From the NCBI GenBank assembly GCA_023251755.1, contig JAHEYF010000038.1, forward strand, positions 1-38,712: a stretch of 38,712 nt of DNA, in the 5' to 3' direction. A program made the translations under genes and the position numbers. Positions 33,594-38,712 of the stretch are shown in pieces. The stretch's first letter is position 1; every line of letters starts with the position of its first letter. The notes beneath the pieces were generated by a model. It did not search any database. It was not told where the DNA came from and was given only the letters and a program-made list of their open reading frames with translations. The stretch is from Bacteroidota bacterium. Lineage in GTDB: Bacteria; Bacteroidota; Bacteroidia; B-17B0; Aurantibacillaceae.

Positions 33594-35213
33594 ATGCAAC
33601 AAAACAAAACGGATGTATTTCCAACAGAAGATCAGGTACCAGCAAACATGGCCTTAACGGCACAACTGGAACAAAAAGAGTATTTAGTAAACGGAGAATT
33701 AAAAACATGGGGTGGCCCGGTGCAGGAAGTTTTTTCGCCGGTATACATTAAGGAGAACAATAAACTCAGTCGTAAAAGATTAGGCTCCTTCCCCATACTC
33801 GGCGAAAAAGAATCTTTTGAAGTCCTGGAAGCAGCACAAAAAGCCTACGATTTAGGTCGTGGTGCCTGGCCCACCATGCCGGTAAAAAAGCGCATCGAGT
33901 ATATGCTGCAGTTTACCAAAATGATGAAAGAACAAAAAAACAATGTGGTGAAACTGCTGATGTGGGAAATCGGGAAGTCCTATAAAGATTCAGAAAAAGA
34001 ATTCGACCGTACCATTGAATATATATTTGACACCATTGATGCCCTTAAAAACCTGGACAGGGATTGTTCGCGCATCGAAAAGAAAAACGACATCTATGCA
34101 CAAATAAGAAGAGGCCCCCTTGGAATAACTGTGTGCATGGGTCCCTACAATTACCCCCTCAACGAAACTTTTGCCCTGCTTATTCCTGCGTTAATTATGG
34201 GAAATGTTGTTATTTTTAAACCAGCCAAGCACGGAGTCTTGTTAATTCACCCTTTGTTAAACGCATTTAAGGACTGTTTTCCCAAGGGGGTTATTAATAT
34301 TATTTACGGGCATGGTAAAGATACGGTGGCCAAATTAATGGAAAGCGGAAAGGTAGATGTGTTTGCATTCATAGGCTCAAGCAAAATAGCCAACGTATTA
34401 AAAAAAGCCCATCCCAGACCCAACCGCTTACGTTCTGTATTGGGCCTCGAAGCTAAAAACCCGGCTATTGTATTGCCGGATGCAGATATTGAACTGGCCG
34501 TTAATGAGTGCATACTTGGTAGCCTTTCCTTTAACGGACAACGTTGCACCGCCTTAAAAATAATTTTTGTACACGAACAAATTGCAGAGGATTTTAATAA
34601 ACTATATGTACAAAAATTAGAGCAGCTTAAAATGGGCATGCCCTGGGAAGAGGGTGTTATGATTACCCCTTTGCCCGAAACAGACAAGCCACAGTATTTA
34701 AAAGAACTGATAGAAGATGCCCTGAAAAAAGGTGCAGGTGTACTCAATAAAAACGGAGGCGAAATAAACGAATCCTTTGTATACCCGGCTGTGCTTTACC
34801 CTGTAACTTCCAGTATGCGTGTATACAACGAAGAACAATTCGGCCCGGTGGTGCCCATACTTTCCTTTAAAAACATTTCGGAGCCGGTGCAGTACATGGT
34901 CGATTCCAACTTCGGGCAACAGGTCAGTATTTTTGGTAATAATACCCGGCAATTGGCCGAATTAATTGACCCCTTAGTTAACCAGGTCTGCCGTGTTAAC
35001 ATCAACAGCCAGTGCCAGCGAAGCCCGGATGTATTTCCCTTTAACGGGCGTAAAGATTCTGCCGAAGGGACGCTCAGTGTATTTGATGCCCTGCGGGTAT
35101 TTTCCATACGCACCATGGTGGCCAGTAAAGATATTGAAGCCAATAAAAAAATATTAACCGAAATTATTGAAGGACGTAAATCTAATTTTTTATCTACGGA
35201 TTATATTCTGTAA
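33594..35213 (+). CDS. gapN: NADP-dependent non-phosphorylating GAPDH (GapN-like)
   Basis: A 539-residue aldehyde dehydrogenase superfamily enzyme. Catalytic residues are Asn186 (GPYNYPLNE), Glu286 (LGLEAKNP) and the nucleophile Cys318 ([10 protein letters not shown]). The GapN branch is indicated by the PYNYPLNE context and by [16 protein letters not shown] near the C-terminus, matching the N-[ST]-x-CQR-x-PD-x-FPF segment of GapN. The enzyme would oxidise glyceraldehyde-3-phosphate straight to 3-phosphoglycerate and make NADPH. It is longer than classical GapN (about 475 residues) through N- and C-terminal extensions, as in other Bacteroidota versions. It is a single gene with a terminator. 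Another ALDH specificity is possible. Confidence 0.78.
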   Translation: MQQNKTDVFPTEDQVPANMALTAQLEQKEYLVNGELKTWGGPVQEVFSPVYIKENNKLSRKRLGSFPILGEKESFEVLEAAQKAYDLGRGAWPTMPVKKRIEYMLQFTKMMKEQKNNVVKLLMWEIGKSYKDSEKEFDRTIEYIFDTIDALKNLDRDCSRIEKKNDIYAQIRRGPLGITVCMGPYNYPLNETFALLIPALIMGNVVIFKPAKHGVLLIHPLLNAFKDCFPKGVINIIYGHGKDTVAKLMESGKVDVFAFIGSSKIANVLKKAHPRPNRLRSVLGLEAKNPAIVLPDADIELAVNECILGSLSFNGQRCTALKIIFVHEQIAEDFNKLYVQKLEQLKMGMPWEEGVMITPLPETDKPQYLKELIEDALKKGAGVLNKNGGEINESFVYPAVLYPVTSSMRVYNEEQFGPVVPILSFKNISEPVQYMVDSNFGQQVSIFGNNTRQLAELIDPLVNQVCRVNINSQCQRSPDVFPFNGRKDSAEGTLSVFDALRVFSIRTMVASKDIEANKKILTEIIEGRKSNFLSTDYIL

Positions 35214-35226
35214 AAAATACCCTAAT

Positions 35227-35255
35227 AAAAAGCCCCTCTTTCGGAAGGGCTTTTT
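35227..35255. terminator. bidirectional terminator
   Basis: AAAAAGCCC (35227-35235) pairs with GGGCTTTTT (35247-35255), with further weaker pairs inside. T runs follow on both strands. It lies between convergent gapN and the DUF4412 gene. Confidence 0.8.
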
Positions 35256-35273
35256 AACTTTTAACTTAATACT

Positions 35274-35906
35274 CTATTGTTCAAACTTTTTATAATCGGC
35301 GGGTACTGTAACCTGCGATTGATCAATGTTTTTCTTATCCACTTTGGTTACTTCCAGTTTACCGATAGGTTTACCGTCTAATGTAGTTTCAACCGAAAGC
35401 ATGGGCATTGAACCTTTTGGTAAATCAGTAATCTGATTAAAATAAACCGAAGCCTTGTCTTTGCGGTTCCATAATTTAACTAAGGGCATAAAAAAGTCAA
35501 ACTTTTCGGAGGAGATCCAAAAGCTTATTTGTGTATTCTCTTCTGTATTTTTAACAATATACTCGGTGCATTTTTTACCGGCCAGTGTTCTTGCATTTTT
35601 AGTTTTTATCACCTCGCATTTTCCTTTCAAAACCGGTGGGGTTTCCGATTTATGCTCGCCCCATACCTTACGGGCAGGGTTAATAAATTTTACATTTTTA
35701 TTCACAAGGTCAAATACAAAACTGCCTTCTACCTTGCCCGATCTTCTGCCCAGCTGGTCCAGCTTTACATGATCGCCTTTAACGTAATAAATATTGGTAG
35801 TCGTGTCTTTTTTGGTTTCCATTTTAAATTCAATAACACCTTCGTATTGTGCAAAGGCCCCAAACGAAAGGCTAAGGGAAAGAGCTAATAATCTTAATTT
35901 TTTCAT
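35274..35906 (-). CDS. exported DUF4412-like protein
   Basis: A 210-residue protein with a signal peptide (MKKLRLLALSLSLSFGAFA, cleaved before QYEG). The mature part is beta-rich and resembles DUF4412 proteins of Bacteroidota: it starts EGVIEFKMETK, then YYVKGDHVKLDQLG, FVFDLVNKNVKFINP, AGKKCTEYIVKN and a final VTVPADYKKFEQ. The fold is probably lipoprotein-carrier-like (LolA/LolB-type half barrel), but this is inference. A single gene, divergent from yraN. Function unknown. Confidence 0.75.
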   Translation of the reverse strand: MKKLRLLALSLSLSFGAFAQYEGVIEFKMETKKDTTTNIYYVKGDHVKLDQLGRRSGKVEGSFVFDLVNKNVKFINPARKVWGEHKSETPPVLKGKCEVIKTKNARTLAGKKCTEYIVKNTEENTQISFWISSEKFDFFMPLVKLWNRKDKASVYFNQITDLPKGSMPMLSVETTLDGKPIGKLEVTKVDKKNIDQSQVTVPADYKKFEQ

Positions 35907-35956
35907 AGTTTATATTTTATATGAATAAAAGTGGCCTCGTGTGAACCACCTATACC

Positions 35957-35964
35957 CAAAGATA
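35957..35964 (-). promoter_or_regulatory. -7 element of the DUF4412 gene
   Basis: TATCTTTG on the minus strand, a full TAnnTTTG match, about 50 bases upstream of the ATG. The -33 box is poor. Confidence 0.38.
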
Positions 35965-36044
35965 ATTTTTATTTTTTATTTTTCTAAACAAAATTTGTTT
36001 CGATTTATTACTAATTTAATACGCAGGTTTAATATTTCAAAGCC

Positions 36045-36419
36045 ATGTCCGATCACCTTCAAAAAGGAAAACACGGAGAACAATTAGCCAGGGAATACCT
36101 TGAACAACAAGGTTATAGTATATTAGAAAGCAACTGGCGTTATAAAAAGCTTGAAATTGATTTGATTGCAACAGATAAAGATTTACTTGTAGCCGTTGAA
36201 GTGAAAACCAGAAGCAGCGATGCCTTTGGAGAACCCGAAATATTTGTTACCAGAAGCAAACAAAATAAGCTGATACGGGCCATTAACAGGTATGTAAAAC
36301 AAAAAGGCTGCGACAGAGAAATCAGGTTTGATGTTGTTTCAGTGATTGAGAGCAATGGAAGTTGTACAGTAAAATTAATCCGGGATGCTTTTTATCCGAA
36401 GGTAGCAGGTAGTAAGTAG
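36045..36419 (+). CDS. YraN family (UPF0102) nuclease-like protein
   Basis: A 124-residue protein of the YraN/UPF0102 family, with a restriction-endonuclease-like fold and the motif set G-x-x-GE-x-LA (GKHGEQLAREYL), then NWRYKKLEIDLIATD and VAVEVKTRSS, the D-(E)VK type metal site. Family members are widespread; a DNA-processing role is assumed but not firmly shown. Length is normal. The final residues VAGSK and the TAG stop come from a word repeat (GGTAGCAGGTAGTAAGTAG), so the original stop has probably been replaced. Convergent with rnpB. Confidence 0.9.
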   Translation: MSDHLQKGKHGEQLAREYLEQQGYSILESNWRYKKLEIDLIATDKDLLVAVEVKTRSSDAFGEPEIFVTRSKQNKLIRAINRYVKQKGCDREIRFDVVSVIESNGSCTVKLIRDAFYPKVAGSK

Positions 36420-36476
36420 TTAGTAGCAGGTTTTAGTAGAAAGTACCAGCTACCTGATACCTGCTACCTACTACTA
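36401..36476. repeat. inverted word repeat between yraN and rnpB
   Basis: The left arm holds GTAGCAGGTAGTAAGTAG and TTAGTAGCAGGT; the right arm holds CTACCTGATACCTGCTACC and TACTACTAAAA, near reverse complements. The repeat begins within the last codons of yraN and ends at the 3' end of RNase P RNA. Confidence 0.7.
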
Positions 36477-36862
36477 AAAAGGCCTGTAAGCCGGGTTCTG
36501 TACCCGCCGAAGCGGGCTTCTATCATTTATCTGGGATTATTGTCGCCAATAACCTCAAGCAACCTACCCATTACAACTGGCGAATACACGCCTGGAACGA
36601 GCAGCTCCATAATTGTAACCTATTTGGTTTTTCAACTCCTGAGGTTTACCCCATAACAATATTGCTACTATTATGCGTGAGCTCTTACCTCACGTTTTCA
36701 CCCTTACCCTGAAGTATACGCCGCAAAGCGACTTACTTCAGGACGGTAATTTTCTGTGGCACTTGCTGTTCTCACTTGCGTAAGACCTTCCGGTTAGGAA
36801 GCAGGATACTCTGTGTTGCCCGGACTTTCCTCCCTATGTATTCATAAGGCGATAGAATGGCC
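36477..36862 (-). ncRNA. rnpB: RNase P RNA, bacterial type A
   Basis: On the minus strand the conserved blocks come in the right order and spacing. Near the 5' end is GAGGAAAGTCCGGGC (CR I). CCACAGAAAATTACCG and GGTAAGGGTGAAAACGTG follow (CR II and III). Next is GGTAAACC, and near the 3' end GAACCCGGCTTACAGGCC (CR V), followed by TTTTT. The length of about 385 bases is normal. This catalytic RNA matures the 5' ends of tRNAs. Ends are approximate: the 5' end is placed just after the TAAATTTG promoter element and the 3' end at the T run, where the yraN-proximal repeat begins. Confidence 0.96.
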
Positions 36863-36866
36863 GGGA

Positions 36867-36874
36867 CAAATTTA
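36867..36874 (-). promoter_or_regulatory. -7 element of the rnpB promoter
   Basis: TAAATTTG on the minus strand (full TAnnTTTG match), ending about 5 bases before the RNase P RNA 5' end. No good -33 TTTG is seen. Confidence 0.5.
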
Positions 36875-37106
36875 CGAATTTTGACTTACGAAATACGATT
36901 GATGGGAGGATAAAAGCCAAAAGCCAAAAAGGGAAACCGGTAATTGAGAAGATCAGGAATAATTAACTGATTGCATGATGGGCTTCAAGCAAAGCTAAAC
37001 CAGGTGTGTTGAAGGTGCAATACACAGACTAAATACAGCATACATTGTGCAGCGTACAACATTTTGTGTAGTTTTATAACAAAATAAAAATTAAGAAAAC
37101 CAGGCA

Positions 37107-37715
37107 ATGATTAAAAAAACAGGTTGGGTTTTATTCGCATCGCTTTCAATCATCATCGGACTTTATCCTGTTATTTATTTTATAATCGACCGGCGCTTTG
37201 GTTTGTTGGGTCTTAAACCTGATGCCATTATCAGTAATGCTGTCTGGAACACAGCGTTTTATTTGCACATCATTTTAGGTGGGCTTGCACTGCTTATCGG
37301 GTGGATGCAGTTTAGCGCCGGCATAAGAAAGAGGTATTTAAACCTGCACCGTAAAATGGGTAAACTATATGTACTGGCGGTATTGATGAGTTCGCTGGCC
37401 GGTATATACATTGGCTTTTATGCAGCAGGCGGGTGGATCCCGGCTTCGGGTTTTATATGTTTGGGTGTAGTATGGTTTTACAGCACCCTAAAGGCATATA
37501 CCAGCATTAAAAACAAACAAGTTGTGCAACACCAAAAAATGATGATTTATAGTTACGCAGCCTGCTTTGCTGCTGTTACCTTGCGGATATGGCTTCCCCT
37601 CCTTCAACTGGTTTTTAATAACTTCACCACCTCCTACCTGATTGTGGCCTGGTTATGTTGGGTGCCCAATTTAATAGTTGCTTATTTTATCGTAAAACGC
37701 CTTACAAGGGTATGA
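37107..37715 (+). CDS. DUF2306 family membrane protein
   Basis: A 202-residue membrane protein with about six helices. The family's histidine-bearing motifs are visible: AFYLHIILGGLALLIGWMQF, YLNLHRKMGKLYVLAV and VQHQKMMIYSYAACFAAVTLRIWLP. DUF2306 proteins are widespread in Bacteroidota; the conserved His residues have suggested heme or metal binding, but function is not established. The spacer upstream of it holds the rnpB promoter reading the other way and no clear promoter of its own. Confidence 0.85.
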   Translation: MIKKTGWVLFASLSIIIGLYPVIYFIIDRRFGLLGLKPDAIISNAVWNTAFYLHIILGGLALLIGWMQFSAGIRKRYLNLHRKMGKLYVLAVLMSSLAGIYIGFYAAGGWIPASGFICLGVVWFYSTLKAYTSIKNKQVVQHQKMMIYSYAACFAAVTLRIWLPLLQLVFNNFTTSYLIVAWLCWVPNLIVAYFIVKRLTRV

Positions 37716-37749
37716 GATCAAATATCAGTAGTAATTAAATTCCAGTCTA

Positions 37750-38349
37750 ATGAGAGCATTAAAACTATTCAATATACTTCTGCCTGCAACGGTTCCCGCA
37801 GGCCTGCGAATTAAATCAGGTTTAATCATATCCTTAATAGTAGTGTTTTCAAATGCAGTTTTTTCGCAGAAAATCAGCCTGAATGAATTTATACCCGATG
37901 GGTATTCCGTTTTAGATACATCAAGAGGGGATTTGAATAAGGACGGATTCGATGACCTTGTGTTAATTTTAAAAAATAATAGTGAAGCTGATTATACCGA
38001 TACCCTCAGACCTTTATTAATACTTCAGGGGCAAAAAAACGGGCGGTTTAAATTGGTGGAAAGAAATGACAATATAGTTTTATGCCTGGGATGCGGTGGT
38101 GTATTCGGAGATCCATACACCGGAATAACAATCAAGAATAATTATTTTTCAATTGAGCATTATGGAGGTAGTTCATGGCGCTGGACCAGAATAATAACAT
38201 TTAAGTACAACTTAACAAGCAAAGAATATATACTATACAAGGACGCAGGAGAATCTTATCATACATCAGACCCTGACAAAACGGAAAATCAAACGTACAA
38301 TAAAAAATTATGGGGCAAGAAAAAGTTAAAAGATTATATCGTTGAGTAA
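37750..38349 (+). CDS. secreted protein with a calcium-binding-type loop
   Basis: A 199-residue protein. Its N-terminus is long (about 22 polar or mixed residues) before the export segment SGLIISLIVVFSNAVFSQ. Just after it, GDLNKDGFDDLVLIL holds an EF-hand/FG-GAP-like loop (Asp61, Asn63, Asp65, Asp69). Further on are LCLGCGGVFGDPYTGI and FSIEHYGGSSWRWTRIITFKY. Similar short secreted proteins occur in Bacteroidota but I know no function. It lies 34 bases after the DUF2306 gene and may be co-transcribed. Start uncertain; an internal start nearer the export segment is possible. Confidence 0.65.
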   Translation: MRALKLFNILLPATVPAGLRIKSGLIISLIVVFSNAVFSQKISLNEFIPDGYSVLDTSRGDLNKDGFDDLVLILKNNSEADYTDTLRPLLILQGQKNGRFKLVERNDNIVLCLGCGGVFGDPYTGITIKNNYFSIEHYGGSSWRWTRIITFKYNLTSKEYILYKDAGESYHTSDPDKTENQTYNKKLWGKKKLKDYIVE

Positions 38350-38401
38350 TCAGGGAGAATACTTATTTTTATATGAGCTAAACGCCTGACAAAAATTACA
38401 A

Positions 38402-38623
38402 ATGAAACAACAAACCATTCTACAATATTACGAAAGTGAATTGGCTACTTTTTGGTTTGATGAGTGCGGTATATTGTGCGCCCGTTCAAAAGATACACCG
38501 CGAACCCTGGATAAACAAAAAAAAACATACAAGCTCATCCGGCAAATTTCGGGCAATAAAAAAGTATGTTTGTTTTCGGATATGACTTCTTCCTCCTGTT
38601 TTCAGCGTTGGGACACCCTATAA
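38402..38623 (+). pseudogene. truncated DUF7793/STAS-like gene
   Basis: A 73-residue ORF. ELATFWFDECGILCARSKDTPRTLDKQKKTYKLI and NKKVCLFSDMTSSS look like the N-terminal half of a family of about 120-130-residue proteins, related to STAS-like or DUF7793 domains, in which a D-[IV/MT]-x-S segment is followed by about 50-60 more residues. Here the reading stops after CFQRWDTL, and the other frames downstream do not restore the expected helix. It is therefore probably cut short by a deletion or rearrangement. The family identification is from memory and moderate. If instead full length, it is a small protein of unknown role. Confidence 0.4.
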
Positions 38624-38712
38624 ATTTTTCTGAATAATTTGATATAAATGAGCTTGCTCATCATCCATTTTAAGAAGCTTCGTTTTTGTATGTTTAGATT
38701 CCGGTAAAGTAT
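38618..38712 (-). CDS. C-terminal end of a gene entering from the right edge
   Basis: The open minus frame from the window edge encodes 30 residues ending KMDDEQAHLYQIIQKNL and a TAG at 38618-38620. It overlaps the last codons of the convergent truncated gene by 3-6 bases. The composition is that of a real protein C-terminus, but it is too short for a family call. Confidence 0.35.
   Translation of the reverse strand, partial: TLPESKHTKTKLLKMDDEQAHLYQIIQKNL

Overview
This window looks like a chromosome segment of an uncultured-type Bacteroidota (Flavobacteriia/Chitinophagia-like). The evidence is: two secreted proteins with type IX secretion (T9SS) C-terminal sorting domains; a giant PKD-repeat surface protein; a DAHP synthase-chorismate mutase fusion in the order usual for this phylum; promoters that fit the Bacteroidota pattern TTTG-N19-TAnnTTTG; an almost complete lack of Shine-Dalgarno sequences; and AT-rich DNA. 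There are no transposases, phage genes, tRNAs or CRISPR arrays. I cannot assign a genus.

Layout. 1-2726 (minus): DUF1761 membrane protein, then a glycosyltransferase coupled to a sugar-nucleotide epimerase. 2824-2985: rpmH, missed by long-ORF criteria, with a strong promoter and terminator. 3194-6221 (plus): an MsbA-like ABC exporter and a small T9SS cargo protein. 6340-9009 (minus): an RRM RNA-binding protein, an unrecognised 502-residue protein and uracil-DNA glycosylase. 9143-9407 (plus): two tandem 42-residue lipoproteins. 9520-9927 (minus): OsmC peroxidase. 10014-11637 (plus): an outer-membrane-like protein and lipoyl synthase. 11835-14716 (minus): a TrmH-family methyltransferase, then the aromatic pathway genes (DAHP synthase-chorismate mutase, prephenate dehydratase) behind a Phe/Tyr attenuator. 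15237-24713 (plus): a 3158-residue PKD adhesin. 25051-33146 (plus): a lipoprotein-Pmp3 fusion, a 2058-residue alpha-2-macroglobulin, a YwqK-like protein and a Cys-rich membrane protein. 33594-38712: a GapN-like dehydrogenase, a DUF4412 protein, YraN, RNase P RNA, a DUF2306 membrane protein, a secreted EF-hand-like protein, a truncated gene and the end of a convergent gene.

The best regulatory find is upstream of pheA. A 25-codon leader peptide with the run FFYYFF and a further Phe starts a few bases after a promoter. It is followed by a hairpin terminator that can belong to no other gene, and a 7-base segment in the leader is exactly complementary to one arm of that terminator. This is the layout of translation-coupled attenuation and would let the cell sense both Phe and Tyr.

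The most unusual structural theme is in the spacers. At least nine genes end on, or within a few bases of, imperfect inverted repeats made of stuttering 7-12 base words. Several different word families are present. In three genes (TrmH-like, YraN, the Cys-rich protein) the repeat supplies the last codons and the stop codon. A separate set of tiny palindromes with 3-4 base loops lies in other spacers. The giant adhesin also grew by block duplication: a five-PKD block of 1200 bases is present three times in register.
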